This document shows, piece after piece, positions 1-8,936 of a DNA stretch of 43,324 nucleotides. The stretch covers positions 1-43,324 of the forward strand of contig JAHECY010000028.1 of NCBI GenBank assembly GCA_024641505.1. Reading direction: 5' to 3'. The position numbers and the translations under genes are program-made. Source of the stretch: Gammaproteobacteria bacterium (GTDB taxonomy: Bacteria; Pseudomonadota; Gammaproteobacteria; SG8-11). The notes beneath the pieces are model-generated. The model saw nothing but the letters and a program-made list of their open reading frames with translations. It was not told the origin of the DNA and searched no databases. Every line of letters starts with the position of its first letter. Position 1 is the stretch's first letter.

Positions 1-2
1 CC

Positions 3-1421
3 CACACCTTGATCTGGGGTTCAGGTACGGAAGTGGGACTTCCGGCGGATCAAATGGGTAACTCCGAAGTGGGGCACCTTAACCTGGGCGCGGGTCGGGT
101 GGTGTACCAGGAAGCGACGCGCTTAACCGAAGCCATTTCCAGCGGTACTTTTTACGACAACCCTACGATATGCAAAGCTGTCGATGAGGCCGTTGCCAAT
201 GGTAATGCCGTGCATATTATGGGTCTTTTATCCGATGGTGGCGTCCACAGTCACATCGACTTCCTCACCGCCATGGTGGAGCTGGCAGCCCAGCGGGGTG
301 AGGACAAAGTCTACCTGCATGCTTTTCTCGACGGTCGGGATACGGCACCGCGCAGTGCACTGCAGTATATTCAATCCATGGAAGATACCTTCAAACGCAT
401 GGGAAAAGGTCGTTTTGCCTCCGTAATCGGACGTTACTTTGCCATGGACCGCGACCACCGGTGGCTCCGGGTGAAGGAAACATATGATCTGATCGCAATG
501 GGCCAAGCGCGCCATCGGGCAAACAGCGCCGCCGATGCCGTACATGCCGCCTATGGACGTGGCGAAAACGATGAATTTATTGAATCGACGGCAATTTGCC
601 CCGATGGCAAGGCACCGGTAGCGGTGGCCGACGGGGATGTCATCATTTTCATGAATTACCGAGCGGATCGGGCACGCCAAATCACACGGGCATTCATTGA
701 CGAAACTTTTTCCGGTTTCGAACGCGAGCGCGTCCCCGCCCTGAGCAACTTTGTCTGCTTAACCCAATACAATGCCAAATTCGATGTCCCGGTCGCCTAC
801 CCGCCCCAAACCCTGGAAAATGTGTTCGGAGAATATATTTCCTCTCTCGGTTACCGGCAATTACGCATCGCGGAAACTGAAAAGTATGCGCATGTGACCT
901 TTTTTCTCAATGGCGGTCGTGAGCAACCATTTCCAGGTGAAGATCGCGTCCTGGTGCGGTCACCGGATGTCGCCACATATGATTTACAACCGGAAATGAA
1001 CGCGCCAGAGGTGACCACTCGCCTGGTGGCGGCTATCAACAGCGGGGTCTACGATTTCATCATTTGCAACTACGCCAATCCGGATATGGTGGGGCATACT
1101 GGAAACTTTACAGCGACGGTGAAGGCTATCGAGGCGCTGGACAAATGCCTGGGAAAAGTCATTAAGGCGATAAAAAAGAAAGGCGGGGAGTTGTTGATCA
1201 CCGCCGACCACGGTAACGCGGAACAGATGACCAACAGCGAAACCGGGCAAGCCCATACCGCTCATACGTTCAATCCGGTACCATTTGTCTATATGGGTCG
1301 GGCGGCCCGGTTAGCTGCCACAGGCGCGTTATCTGATGTCGCGCCCACCATGCTGTATTTGAAAGATATCCCGTTGCCCCGGGAAATGGACGGCGAATCC
1401 CTGGTAACCCTGGATCCCTGA
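3..1421 (+). CDS. gpmI: 2,3-bisphosphoglycerate-independent phosphoglycerate mutase (5' end cut by window)
   Basis: Interconverts 3- and 2-phosphoglycerate in glycolysis and gluconeogenesis; a cytosolic, manganese-dependent enzyme of the alkaline phosphatase superfamily. The frame is open from the window edge, and compared with E. coli GpmI about 40 N-terminal residues, including the first metal-binding Asp, lie outside. Visible are the QMGNSEVGH motif with the phosphorylated catalytic Ser, the GGVHSH and DGRDT motifs, the [10 protein letters not shown] substrate-binding stretch, [11 protein letters not shown], and the metal-binding [11 protein letters not shown] and HTAHT motifs near the C-terminus. 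The internal TTG at 9 is not the true start. envC follows after 54 bp on the same strand, the same gpmI-envC order as in E. coli. Family assignment is secure; only the start is unknown. Confidence 0.97.
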   Translation, partial: HTLIWGSGTEVGLPADQMGNSEVGHLNLGAGRVVYQEATRLTEAISSGTFYDNPTICKAVDEAVANGNAVHIMGLLSDGGVHSHIDFLTAMVELAAQRGEDKVYLHAFLDGRDTAPRSALQYIQSMEDTFKRMGKGRFASVIGRYFAMDRDHRWLRVKETYDLIAMGQARHRANSAADAVHAAYGRGENDEFIESTAICPDGKAPVAVADGDVIIFMNYRADRARQITRAFIDETFSGFERERVPALSNFVCLTQYNAKFDVPVAYPPQTLENVFGEYISSLGYRQLRIAETEKYAHVTFFLNGGREQPFPGEDRVLVRSPDVATYDLQPEMNAPEVTTRLVAAINSGVYDFIICNYANPDMVGHTGNFTATVKAIEALDKCLGKVIKAIKKKGGELLITADHGNAEQMTNSETGQAHTAHTFNPVPFVYMGRAARLAATGALSDVAPTMLYLKDIPLPREMDGESLVTLDP

Positions 1422-1475
1422 TTTAGCCACAATCTTGAACATCTGGCGTTCGTTACCGCCACCCGGAGTCAAACC

Positions 1476-2657
1476 ATGAATACAGCCGGGCCAGCTCTTC
1501 TGTTTCTGTCGACCTTGTGGATTACGGGTATGAGTTGTGCCGTGGCCGCAGACCAGGCACCACCCGTCCAAAAAGACTTGCATAGACTGGACAGCTCCAT
1601 CGATGCGGTACGTGACGCACTGCAGAAAGCTCAACAATCCCAAGTGGCTGCGGAACAAAAATTGAAGCGCGTAGAAGAGCGCATTGGCCGTATTGGCAAG
1701 AAATTGCACGATATTTCCGCTGACTTGAAAGCACAGCAACGGCAACTTTCCCATCATCAGGAACGGCGCCAGGCCCTGCAGCAAGAATTTGATCAAAACG
1801 CGGAGTCGCTGCGTAAGCAAGTGCGGGCCGCTTACTTCGCCGGACGCCAGGAATTCGTCAAATTGCTCTTCAATCAGGAAAATCCCGCCACCCTGGGCCG
1901 GGTTCTGGCCTACTACGATTACTACCACCAGGCACGCCTGAATCGTATGCAACAAATCACCGACAAGATTTCCAACATCACGCAGTTGGAACAGACGATT
2001 CAACAGGATCAAGACCGGTTGCAAAACTTGCAGAACGGCTACCAGCAGGAACGGCTGGCGCTCCAGACCAGCCAACAGGAACGAACGCATGTTCTCGGGC
2101 TAATAAATAGGGAAATTCACACCAAAGACCAACAGCTGGCGAAATTGCTGGACCAGAAGAAACACCTGGAGAATGTATTGACTACTCTCCAAAATCAGGC
2201 GGAAGATTCGCTCTCCGATCCTGAAAACGGCAGACCTTTTGCTTATTATAAAGGTCAATTGGACTGGCCCACCGCCGGTACCGTGTCACAGCGCTTCGGC
2301 AGCACCCGGATTGGGGGGCTTAAATGGCAAGGCGTAGTGATCAGCGCCGAAGAGGGTCAAGAAGTTCGTGGGGTCGCGGCCGGACGCATCGCCTTCGCCG
2401 ATTGGCTCCCGGGGTATGGCATGGTAATAATCGTGGATCATGGCAAGGAATACCTAAGCCTTTATGGATATAACCGAGCGTTATTGCGCAAAAAGGGCGA
2501 CTGGGTCGACAAAGGTGAAGCGATTGCCGTGGTCGGCAACAGTGGCGGACTGGGAAAACCCGGTCTATATTTCGAGATCCGGCACCGGAGCAAAGCACAG
2601 AATCCCCTGGCCTGGCTAAATCAACATCAGCAGTCTCGGCAAGCAAAGGGAGATTAA
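1476..2657 (+). CDS. envC: Murein hydrolase activator EnvC (degenerate LytM/M23 protein)
   Basis: Periplasmic activator of the division amidases AmiA/AmiB, recruited to the septum by FtsEX. The 393-residue protein has a signal peptide (about residues 1-25, ending AVAA), a long Gln-rich coiled coil (about 30-245) and a C-terminal LytM domain (about 262-382). The domain has lost the M23 zinc ligands: the usual HxGxD site reads WQGVV (284-288) and the HxH site reads LYFEI (364-368), as in E. coli EnvC, so it should activate rather than cut murein. It retains DHGKEYLSLYGYN, typical of EnvC. It sits directly behind gpmI. FtsE and FtsX, its expected partners, are encoded at 17189-18914. ATG start preceded by GGAG-type sequence. 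Confidence 0.95.
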   Translation: MNTAGPALLFLSTLWITGMSCAVAADQAPPVQKDLHRLDSSIDAVRDALQKAQQSQVAAEQKLKRVEERIGRIGKKLHDISADLKAQQRQLSHHQERRQALQQEFDQNAESLRKQVRAAYFAGRQEFVKLLFNQENPATLGRVLAYYDYYHQARLNRMQQITDKISNITQLEQTIQQDQDRLQNLQNGYQQERLALQTSQQERTHVLGLINREIHTKDQQLAKLLDQKKHLENVLTTLQNQAEDSLSDPENGRPFAYYKGQLDWPTAGTVSQRFGSTRIGGLKWQGVVISAEEGQEVRGVAAGRIAFADWLPGYGMVIIVDHGKEYLSLYGYNRALLRKKGDWVDKGEAIAVVGNSGGLGKPGLYFEIRHRSKAQNPLAWLNQHQQSRQAKGD

Positions 2658-2737
2658 TGAGATCAATGTATAAAAAGGCGGCCTTTAGAGGCTAAATTAT
2701 GATTCAATATAGAGATTCACGCACTACGGAGCGCTAA

Positions 2738-4066
2738 ATGACTAAGTACAAGCAAACTGCCTTGCTGTTCGCGGGCCTGATATTGGGTGTTCTGCTCGCC
2801 ATCGGTCATGGCGTATTAGCTCAAAAGCAGGAGACGACCACGACCACCAACACCCTGCCTTTGGAAGAGCTCCGTCTGTTTACTGACGTTTTCACCAAGA
2901 TCAAACGGGATTACGTTGAAGAGGTTGACGATAAAACCCTGCTGGAACACGCCATTCGCGGCATGCTTTCCGGGTTGGATCCGCATTCCACCTACCTGGA
3001 CCAGGAATCCTACAAGGAATTGCAGGTCGGCACGACCGGGGAGTTCGGCGGCCTTGGCATAGAAGTCGGCATGGAAGACGGTTTCGTTAAAGTCATCGCG
3101 CCAATCGACGACACCCCCGCAGCCCACGCGGGCGTGAAAGCGGGCGATTTGATTATTCGGCTGGATGACAAACCCGTAAAAGGCATGTCGTTAAATGATG
3201 CCGTTAAAATCATGCGCGGCAAACCTGGTACTGACATTATTTTGACGATCGTGCGTGAAGGCGAAGAAAAACCGCTGAAAATCACCATTACCCGCGATGT
3301 CATCAAGGTTCAAAGCGTCAAGAGTAAAATGCTGGACGAAGGCTTTGGCTACGTGCGCATCACCCAGTTCCAGTCGCGCAGCGGGGAAAATCTGGTGGCG
3401 GCGGTGAAAAAACTGGCCAAAGACAACAAAAAGCCACTCAATGGTATCGTCCTGGATCTGCGCAATAACCCGGGCGGTGTATTGAACGCAGCGGTCGCGG
3501 TATCCGATGCTTTCCTCACCGACGGCTTGATCGTTTACACGGAAGGTCGCATTGAAGATTCCAAGCTGCAGTTCAAGGCGACGGCCAAGGACATTCTGGA
3601 AGGCGCTCCCATTGTCGTCCTGGTGAACGGCGGCTCCGCTTCCGCTTCGGAAATCGTGGCCGGCGCCCTGCAGGATCACAAACGTGCCGTGATCATGGGT
3701 ACACCAACTTTCGGCAAGGGCTCGGTACAAACCATTCTGCCGCTGCCCAACAATACCGCCGCACTGAAGCTGACTACCGCGCGTTATTATACGCCCTCTG
3801 GACGCTCCATTCAGGCGGAAGGTATCGTACCCGACATCATGTTGGAGCGGGTGAAAGTCGCCGAGGCGGAACAACCCGCGGTGGGCTTCGTGAAAGAGTC
3901 TGACTTGACCGGACATCTGGAAAATCCCACGGACAACGGCAAGAAGAATGGCGACGGCGAAGAAAAGAAAACAGATCTGCTGGCATTGGCGAAACAGGAT
4001 TATTTCCTGTATGAAGCTCTGAATATGCTCAAGGGTTTGTACATTCTGAGATCAAAAGGACAGTAG
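2738..4066 (+). CDS. ctpA: C-terminal processing peptidase (S41 family, CtpA type)
   Basis: Periplasmic serine protease that trims or degrades envelope proteins from their C-termini. The 442-residue protein begins with an N-terminal signal/anchor (residues 5-28), followed by a helical segment, a PDZ domain (about 95-185) and the S41 core. The Ser-Lys dyad fits exactly: S302 in the GGSASASE motif and K327 in TFGKGSVQT, 25 residues apart as in Prc and CtpB, with Q331 four residues later. The C-terminal 60 residues are charged and poorly conserved. GGAG at 2727-2730 lies 7 nt before the ATG. The gpmI-envC-ctpA order is common in Gammaproteobacteria and links the protease to cell-wall remodelling. 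Its exact substrates cannot be read from sequence. Confidence 0.95.
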   Translation: MTKYKQTALLFAGLILGVLLAIGHGVLAQKQETTTTTNTLPLEELRLFTDVFTKIKRDYVEEVDDKTLLEHAIRGMLSGLDPHSTYLDQESYKELQVGTTGEFGGLGIEVGMEDGFVKVIAPIDDTPAAHAGVKAGDLIIRLDDKPVKGMSLNDAVKIMRGKPGTDIILTIVREGEEKPLKITITRDVIKVQSVKSKMLDEGFGYVRITQFQSRSGENLVAAVKKLAKDNKKPLNGIVLDLRNNPGGVLNAAVAVSDAFLTDGLIVYTEGRIEDSKLQFKATAKDILEGAPIVVLVNGGSASASEIVAGALQDHKRAVIMGTPTFGKGSVQTILPLPNNTAALKLTTARYYTPSGRSIQAEGIVPDIMLERVKVAEAEQPAVGFVKESDLTGHLENPTDNGKKNGDGEEKKTDLLALAKQDYFLYEALNMLKGLYILRSKGQ

Positions 4067-4073
4067 TTGAATT

Positions 4074-4099
4074 CCCGGCGCCGTCACCACGGCGCCGGG
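4074..4099. terminator. Perfect 11-bp GC-rich hairpin after ctpA
   Basis: Arms CCCGGCGCCGT (4074-4084) and ACGGCGCCGGG (4089-4099) pair perfectly around a CACC loop, 8 bp past the ctpA stop codon. There is no clear T-run on either side, so it is either a weak terminator or an mRNA 3'-stabilising stem for the gpmI-envC-ctpA transcript. The rest of the ctpA-yajL gap (4100-4220) shows nothing else distinct. Confidence 0.55.
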
Positions 4100-4220
4100 C
4101 ACTTCTCTCGGCGCCATTCAGCTGCGCCAAATGCTAGACCCGACACGCTGACCGGTACCAACGGTATTGGCACATCAGCCAAACACATTTCAACAATTAG
4201 CGATGGGAGGAATCAGAATC

Positions 4221-4769
4221 ATGGCACGTGTCCTCATCCCCCTGGCCCAGGGTTGCGAAGAACTCGAAGCGGTCACTGTTATCGATCTGTTGCGGCGCGC
4301 GCAGATTGAAGTCGTCGTCGCTGCACTGGATGATCCTTTTGTCACCTGCAGTCGCGGCACCCAGATTGTCGCCGAAGCCACGCTCGATGACGTCATCGAG
4401 GAGGACTTCGACATGATCGTTCTACCCGGCGGCCAGCCGGGAACCAACAATCTGCATGCGGATGAGCGCATCAAAAACTTGCTGCGCAAATTCGCCAGCG
4501 CCAACAAATTTACCGCTGCCATCTGCGCAGCCCCAAAAGTACTGGCCCATGCCGGCTTGCTTGAAGGCAAGCAGGCTACGGGGTTCCCGGGCACCCTGGA
4601 GGCATTGCAACTGCCACATACCCAACTGCAAAACAGCGCGGTGGTTATTGACGGCAACATCATCACCTCACGCGGGCCTGGCACGGCCATGGATTTCGCG
4701 TTGACGCTGGTCGATTTACTGTCGGGGAAAGAGATTCGACAAAAAGTGGAGTCGGCATTGCACCGCTGA
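4221..4769 (+). CDS. yajL: DJ-1/PfpI family protein (YajL-like)
   Basis: Member of the DJ-1/ThiJ/PfpI family; E. coli YajL is a cytosolic oxidative-stress protein reported as chaperone and deglycase. The start chosen is the ATG at 4221, with GGGAGG at 4205-4210; an upstream in-frame TTG at 4167 would add 18 residues with no family match. The 182-residue product carries the nucleophile-elbow cysteine C102 in AAICAAPKVL, the supporting Glu E16 in GCEELEAV, and the VLPGGQPG loop (68-75), all diagnostic of the DJ-1 subgroup. It is single-domain and of normal length. It reads in the same direction as ctpA but is separated by 154 bp and a strong hairpin, so it may have its own promoter. The exact YajL orthology is inferred. 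Confidence 0.88.
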   Translation: MARVLIPLAQGCEELEAVTVIDLLRRAQIEVVVAALDDPFVTCSRGTQIVAEATLDDVIEEDFDMIVLPGGQPGTNNLHADERIKNLLRKFASANKFTAAICAAPKVLAHAGLLEGKQATGFPGTLEALQLPHTQLQNSAVVIDGNIITSRGPGTAMDFALTLVDLLSGKEIRQKVESALHR

Positions 4770-4785
4770 ACCTAAGCACCGCGCA

Positions 4786-5397
4786 CTAGACATAGTTTCT
4801 GAGTTCGGCCACCAGGGCGCGCAAGGCCTGGCCACGGTGACTGAGTTCATTTTTACGAGCCGGTGGTAATTGCGCCGAAGTGCAGTGTTCATTGGGCACA
4901 AAGAACAGTGGATCATAGCCAAAACCGTTTTCACCCTGAGCCGCCGGCAGGATGCGCCCTTCCCATACACCTTGACAGATGAGGGGTGTGGGGTCCGCGG
5001 GATGCCGCAACAAAACCATGACACAAATGAAACGTGCTGTGCGTTCCGCTTCCGGCACCGTCGCCAGCTCCTGCAACAACTTCTGATTATTCGCCGCATC
5101 GCTGGCACCAACACCGGCGTAGCGAGCCGAATAAATGCCCGGTCGGCCGTCCAGAGCATCCACGGCGATACCTGAATCGTCGGCGATAACCGGATGCTTG
5201 CTGTAGTGTGCGGCATGGCGCGCCTTGATCAGGGCGTTTTCCACGAACGTCAGACCGGTTTCCTCGACCTCGGGTACCTGAAATTGCGACTGTGGTATCA
5301 CCTTGATGTTAAACGCTTCCAGTACGGCGGCAATCTCCCGCGCCTTGCCCGCGTTGTTGGTGGCCATCACCAGTTCGTGCAAGTCCCGATAACTCAT
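4786..5397 (-). CDS. rdgB: dITP/XTP pyrophosphatase
   Basis: Hydrolyses non-canonical purine triphosphates (XTP, ITP, dITP) to monophosphates and pyrophosphate, keeping them out of nucleic acids. The 203-residue protein has the Ham1/RdgB signature: TNNAGK (13-18), the [16 protein letters not shown] segment (72-87) with the catalytic Asp pair, SARYAG, and GFGYDPLF for base recognition. Length is normal. The start ATG overlaps the rph stop codon (ATGA, 5394-5397), so the two genes are translationally coupled, a common rph-rdgB pairing. Confidence 0.96.
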   Translation of the reverse strand: MSYRDLHELVMATNNAGKAREIAAVLEAFNIKVIPQSQFQVPEVEETGLTFVENALIKARHAAHYSKHPVIADDSGIAVDALDGRPGIYSARYAGVGASDAANNQKLLQELATVPEAERTARFICVMVLLRHPADPTPLICQGVWEGRILPAAQGENGFGYDPLFFVPNEHCTSAQLPPARKNELSHRGQALRALVAELRNYV

Positions 5398-6110
5398 TGC
5401 GCCATTACCTGCTTCTGTTTCGCGATCAACTGGCTGATTCCCGAGCGCGCCAGATCCAACATGTTGTTGAGTTCCTGTTGCGTAAATACGTGGCCTTCAG
5501 CGGTACCTTGAATCTCAATGAAATGACCGGCGGCGTCCATGACTACATTCATATCCGTTTCCGCAGTGGAATCTTCCGCATAATCCAGATCCAGCACCGG
5601 TACATTGTTAAAAATACCCACCGACACCGATGCGACCTGTCCCTGGATCGGATTGACACTCAAAGTCTTGTTATTGATCAAGGTCTGCACCGCGTCCACC
5701 ATTGCCAGGTAGCCCCCGGTGATCGAGGCGGTACGCGTACCGCCGTCCGCTTGCAAGACATCACAGTCTATCGTGATCGAACGCTCGCCCAACGCCTGCA
5801 TATTGATCACCGCACGCAACGAGCGACCGATAAGACGCTGGATCTCCATGGTGCGCCCTCCCTGTTTACCTCGGGCCGCCTCACGGTCCATGCGCTGACC
5901 CGTGGAGCGGGGTAACATGCCATATTCCGCAGTGATCCAACCCTTGCCTTTACCCTTTAAAAAGCGTGGAATGCCGTCGGAAATACTGGCATTACACAAC
6001 ACTTTGGTATCGCCGAACTCCACCAGCACGGATCCTTCCGCATGTTTTGTGTAGTTCCGGGTAAATTGTATCCGGCGTAAATCACCGGGAGCACGTCCAC
6101 TTGGCCGCAT
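5394..6110 (-). CDS. rph: Ribonuclease PH
   Basis: Phosphorolytic 3'-to-5' exoribonuclease that trims tRNA precursors; forms a hexameric ring. The start is taken at 6110 (MRPSGRAP), matching the family N-terminus, with GGAG at 6117-6120. A longer open frame reaches 6188, but a consensus -10 lies inside that extension, so it would not be fully transcribed. The 238-residue product keeps the conserved [13 protein letters not shown] stretch, GMLPRST, the Arg-rich R[13 protein letters not shown] region, QRLIGRSLR and [16 protein letters not shown] (phosphate and catalytic region), matching full-length active RNase PH. rdgB follows with a 4-bp overlap. Confidence 0.96.
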   Translation of the reverse strand: MRPSGRAPGDLRRIQFTRNYTKHAEGSVLVEFGDTKVLCNASISDGIPRFLKGKGKGWITAEYGMLPRSTGQRMDREAARGKQGGRTMEIQRLIGRSLRAVINMQALGERSITIDCDVLQADGGTRTASITGGYLAMVDAVQTLINNKTLSVNPIQGQVASVSVGIFNNVPVLDLDYAEDSTAETDMNVVMDAAGHFIEIQGTAEGHVFTQQELNNMLDLARSGISQLIAKQKQVMAQ

Positions 6111-6138
6111 CAGGGTCTCCACATCAGAAAAGAAACGG

Positions 6139-6144
6139 ATTATA
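6139..6144 (-). promoter_or_regulatory. Candidate -10 box of the rph-rdgB promoter
   Basis: Reads TATAAT exactly on the minus strand, 28 bp upstream of the rph ATG at 6110. No good -35 hexamer is seen at 16-18 bp (best is CTGATT-like). It supports the shorter rph start. Confidence 0.5.
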
Positions 6145-6230
6145 CTCCGCCCGCCAATACAAATCAGGGCCATCGGCGGGTATTTCACCCTGCTTTTTTG
6201 CCCTACCCCCTACCCAAACGCATCAGAATC

Positions 6231-6239
6231 TGGTATAAA
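6231..6239 (+). promoter_or_regulatory. Candidate extended -10 promoter of rpmB-rpmG
   Basis: TGGTATAAA forms an extended -10 (TG-n-TATAAA), about 58 bp upstream of the rpmB start. No clear -35 box is visible, which is usual for extended -10 promoters. Confidence 0.45.
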
Positions 6240-6297
6240 ATTCGGCTCCTTGGCTTAGGGCCAAGTGAATGAACGTTGAATACAGTCGAGGCAAGTC

Positions 6298-6534
6298 ATG
6301 TCCAGAATATGTCAAGTTACCGGTAAGCGACCACAGACGGGGAACAACGTCTCTCACGCCAACAATAGAACGCGGCGTCGCTTCGTTCCCAACCTGCACG
6401 CCCACCGATTTTGGGTGGAAAGCGAAAGTCGTTGGGTGAAACTGCGCCTCACTCCCAAGGGGATGCGTATTATTGATAAATTGGGTATCGACCAGGTGTT
6501 GGCGGATATCCGTAAACGCGGAGAGAAAGTCTAA
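6298..6534 (+). CDS. rpmB: 50S ribosomal protein L28
   Basis: Small basic protein of the large ribosomal subunit. The 78-residue product matches L28 along its length: [22 protein letters not shown] at the N-terminus, the RRRFVPNLH segment, and the C-terminal ADIRKRGEK. The N-terminal CxxxxK region has only one cysteine, so this is the zinc-free form. The stop codon overlaps the rpmG start by one base (TAATG at 6532-6536), giving the standard rpmB-rpmG pair. Confidence 0.98.
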   Translation: MSRICQVTGKRPQTGNNVSHANNRTRRRFVPNLHAHRFWVESESRWVKLRLTPKGMRIIDKLGIDQVLADIRKRGEKV

Positions 6535-6701
6535 TGGCTAAGGCAACCCGTGAAAAAATCAAGCTGATATCCTCTGCGGATACCGGCCATTTCTACACCA
6601 CTACCAAGAACAAACGTACCAAGCCGGAAAAAATGGAATTGATGAAATATGACCCGGTGGTGCGCAAGCACGTCGCGTATAAGGAAGGGAAGATCAAATA
6701 A
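6534..6701 (+). CDS. rpmG: 50S ribosomal protein L33
   Basis: Large-subunit ribosomal protein of 55 residues, beginning [20 protein letters not shown] and ending KEGKIK, a clear L33. It lacks the CxxC pairs of the zinc-binding L33 form, matching the zinc-independent type found in E. coli. Its ATG shares a base with the rpmB stop codon. A strong terminator follows 17 bp after its stop codon. Confidence 0.97.
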   Translation: MAKATREKIKLISSADTGHFYTTTKNKRTKPEKMELMKYDPVVRKHVAYKEGKIK

Positions 6702-6718
6702 GCCGGTTCGGCAGTCCT

Positions 6719-6754
6719 AAAAAATAAACCCGCTTTTTAGCGGGTTTATTTTTT
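6719..6754. terminator. Bidirectional intrinsic terminator (rpmG / desaturase)
   Basis: A perfect 16-bp stem: arms 6719-6734 and 6739-6754 with a TTTT loop. The GC core is CCCGC/GCGGG and the outer part is A-rich on one side and T-rich on the other, so it gives a hairpin plus U-run on both strands. It ends the rpmB-rpmG transcript (+) and the desaturase transcript (-, ending at 6770). Confidence 0.9.
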
Positions 6755-6769
6755 CACTATTGATGTCGC

Positions 6770-7960
6770 TCACGCGGGACGTAAGGTATAGCTGCTCAAA
6801 CCGTGGGCGAACTCCTCCAGGGCCTTGATGCGAGTTTCCTGGGCACGCCGGCACCAATCCTGAAGTGCATGCAGCATCGTTTCCTGGCTGCTGGTCGACC
6901 GTTGCCACAATTCCTGTAATTGTTGCTTGAACAGGTAGATGGTGTTCAAGGTATCGTTGGTGTTGATCACCGACTGCAACTTTGCCCGCGCCTCCTCGTC
7001 CAGCAACGACTCTTCCCGAACCAGTAATTTCTTGGCTTTGCCGATCAAAGTGCGCAACGATTCATCCGCCTTGGCCATTTCATCCTTGACCACTCTGGCT
7101 ATTACGTCTTTACGGTAGCGGTACATGATTTGAAACCGATTCACCACAATAGCGCGCACCGTATCGAGGTCAACTGCGGTTTTGCCGGCGACGAGCAACG
7201 GCGTCGGCGCCACTTTTTTGACTGCGGCCAGCTTCACCAGGGACAGGAGACGAATGTAAAACCAACCAATGTCGAACTCCCACCATCGTGACGATAACTT
7301 GGCCGAATTGGGGTAAGTATGATGGTTGTTGTGGAATTCCTCGCCGCCGATCAAAATTCCGATCGGGAAAATATTGGTGGACGCATCCGGCACCTCATAA
7401 TGGCGATAACCCCACCAATGGCCGAGACCATTGATTACCCCTGCCGCCCAGACCGGCGACCAGATCATCTGCACACCCCAGACGGCGATGCCGGCCACAC
7501 CAAACAGCAACACATCGATCAGCAACATTATCTTAATGCCGCGATCCCGCCGCCCGGTATAAATCGCGCTCTCCAGCCAGTCGTCCGGCGTGCCCTTGCC
7601 GTAGGTGGTCATGGTGTCGGCATTATGGGATTCCGCGCGGTAGAGTTCGGCGCCTTCCAACAAGACCTTTTTTATACCGTAGATCTGTGGACTGTGGGGA
7701 TCCTCGGGGGTTTCGCATTTTGCGTGATGCTTACGATGAATAGCCACCCATTCCTTGGTGACCATGCCCGTGGACATCCATAACCACAGTCGGAAGAAGT
7801 GCGACACCATGGGGTGTAATTCCAAGGCCCGGTGAGCCTGGTGACGATGCAGGTACACGGTAATCGCGACGATGGTGACGTGGGTCATGAGAAAGGCCAA
7901 GAGCACAATTTCCCAGAAGGATGCGTGTAAGTAACCGTGTGCAATAATATCTAGAAGCAT
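6770..7960 (-). CDS. Membrane fatty-acyl (acyl-CoA) delta-9 desaturase with C-terminal extension
   Basis: Membrane di-iron desaturase that introduces a cis double bond into acyl chains, adjusting membrane fluidity under aerobic conditions. The 396-residue protein has hydrophobic segments at about 14-36, 52-66 and 145-180, and the three histidine boxes of acyl-CoA desaturases: HRHQAH (38-43), HRKHH (75-79) and HNNHH (210-214). The length resembles Pseudomonas DesB (about 394 residues). Residues from about 260 to the end form a soluble helical extension that has no role in the di-iron core and resembles the C-terminus of ISL3-family transposases (see findings). The start at 7960 has AAGG 9 bp upstream. 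Convergent with rpmG. A ferredoxin or reductase partner is not encoded nearby. Confidence 0.88.
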   Translation of the reverse strand: MLLDIIAHGYLHASFWEIVLLAFLMTHVTIVAITVYLHRHQAHRALELHPMVSHFFRLWLWMSTGMVTKEWVAIHRKHHAKCETPEDPHSPQIYGIKKVLLEGAELYRAESHNADTMTTYGKGTPDDWLESAIYTGRRDRGIKIMLLIDVLLFGVAGIAVWGVQMIWSPVWAAGVINGLGHWWGYRHYEVPDASTNIFPIGILIGGEEFHNNHHTYPNSAKLSSRWWEFDIGWFYIRLLSLVKLAAVKKVAPTPLLVAGKTAVDLDTVRAIVVNRFQIMYRYRKDVIARVVKDEMAKADESLRTLIGKAKKLLVREESLLDEEARAKLQSVINTNDTLNTIYLFKQQLQELWQRSTSSQETMLHALQDWCRRAQETRIKALEEFAHGLSSYTLRPA

Positions 7961-8297
7961 GCATTATTACCTTAATATATTAATGATTCAGGGACAGTTA
8001 AATCTAATACTTTCATGGTGGTAGTAGTTTCAATCATAATCCCCCTAGCCCTTTATCGGCAACTCAATATAAATCAACAAAAACATTGGAATTTACTATG
8101 AAATTCACGTCCGTCCATCTCCTGACTTGCCCTGCACCAGGTATTTCGGCTCAGTTGAGGTGCGGAGCTAAGATATAATTTCCATTTATAAGTATAATGT
8201 CGGCTCAACCGTGACTTGAGGAAAGTTGCAGGCATACAAGATGTTCAACACTTCTACAGCCATGAAATACCTAACCCAGCATACCAGGAGTTTTCCG
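7961..8297. promoter_or_regulatory. Divergent control region between desaturase and YfaZ-like gene
   Basis: AT-rich, 337 bp. It contains the perfect palindrome TTAATATATTAA (7972-7983), touching the Shine-Dalgarno region of the desaturase, and two exact TATAAT hexamers on the plus strand (8174-8179 and 8193-8198) about 100-125 bp before the YfaZ-like start. No convincing -35 boxes or small genes were seen. Confidence 0.4.
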
Positions 8298-8936
8298 GTG
8301 ACTAAAACGCTATTGTTCTTTCTGTGCGCAATTGCGCCGTTATACAGCCAAGCCAACTCCGTCGATGTCAATTTGTCGCAACATGCGCTGGGCCTTTATT
8401 ACAGCACTTTGTCTGGCAGCGGAGACTACGGCCACTCCGAGGTAGCGAGTGAAGCCATCTACAGTACGGATGATGATAAAAACGATCATTTTTTACTGAA
8501 TTTCAGTCTGCATATCGTCGATGAAACCGGCAGCAAATCTCCCGGGCTGGACGCTGGACTGGGTCCCAAACTTTATCTGGGAACCAGTGAATACATTTTC
8601 ACTAACAGTGCCGGCGTTGAATCCAATCGCAACCAAAACCTTATGGCTTTCGCCCTGGGGGGCCTCATGGATTATCGCCTGCCAACGATGAATCGTTTTA
8701 TCATTCACACCCAGGCGTATTACGCGCCCGACATTACTGCCATGATCAGCATCGAAAATTTTCTGGAGTTTGGCTTACGTTTTGGTTACGAAGTAGGACC
8801 CGCCACCAATCTCTATTTAGGTTACCGCTTACTACGCGGCACCTTCCGTATTGCGGACAACACTACCACTGGACACCACCTGGAAACGCGCAATCTTGAT
8901 AACAGTTTAAATTTAGGCGTCAAAATGCAGTTCTAG
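8298..8936 (+). CDS. YfaZ-like outer-membrane protein
   Basis: Probable outer-membrane beta-barrel of unknown function. The start is taken at the GTG at 8298, because AGGAG (8286-8290) lies 7 bp upstream and the product then opens with a compact signal peptide (residues 1-20, cleavage after YSQA). Longer in-frame starts at 8241 or 8262 would put some 12-19 polar residues in front of it. The mature part is made of alternating hydrophobic strands, with DVNLSQHALGLYYST near the start, and ends in Phe (KMQF), as outer-membrane proteins usually do. The pattern resembles the YfaZ family. Family assignment is by general resemblance; the envelope location is more certain than the name. Confidence 0.65.
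   Translation: MTKTLLFFLCAIAPLYSQANSVDVNLSQHALGLYYSTLSGSGDYGHSEVASEAIYSTDDDKNDHFLLNFSLHIVDETGSKSPGLDAGLGPKLYLGTSEYIFTNSAGVESNRNQNLMAFALGGLMDYRLPTMNRFIIHTQAYYAPDITAMISIENFLEFGLRFGYEVGPATNLYLGYRLLRGTFRIADNTTTGHHLETRNLDNSLNLGVKMQF

Noticed and set aside
1329-2090. A 253-codon open frame on the minus strand across the gpmI/envC junction
   Set aside because: It is antisense to two well-identified genes, has no family features, and is explained by the codon composition of envC (Gln-rich coiled coil).
3191-3916. A 241-codon open frame on the minus strand inside ctpA
   Set aside because: Antisense to conserved S41 protease sequence; no recognisable motifs or ribosome-binding site.
6111-6188. N-terminal extension of rph in the same frame
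   Set aside because: Family alignment starts at 6110, and a consensus TATAAT lies within the extension, so the transcript should begin downstream of the putative earlier start.
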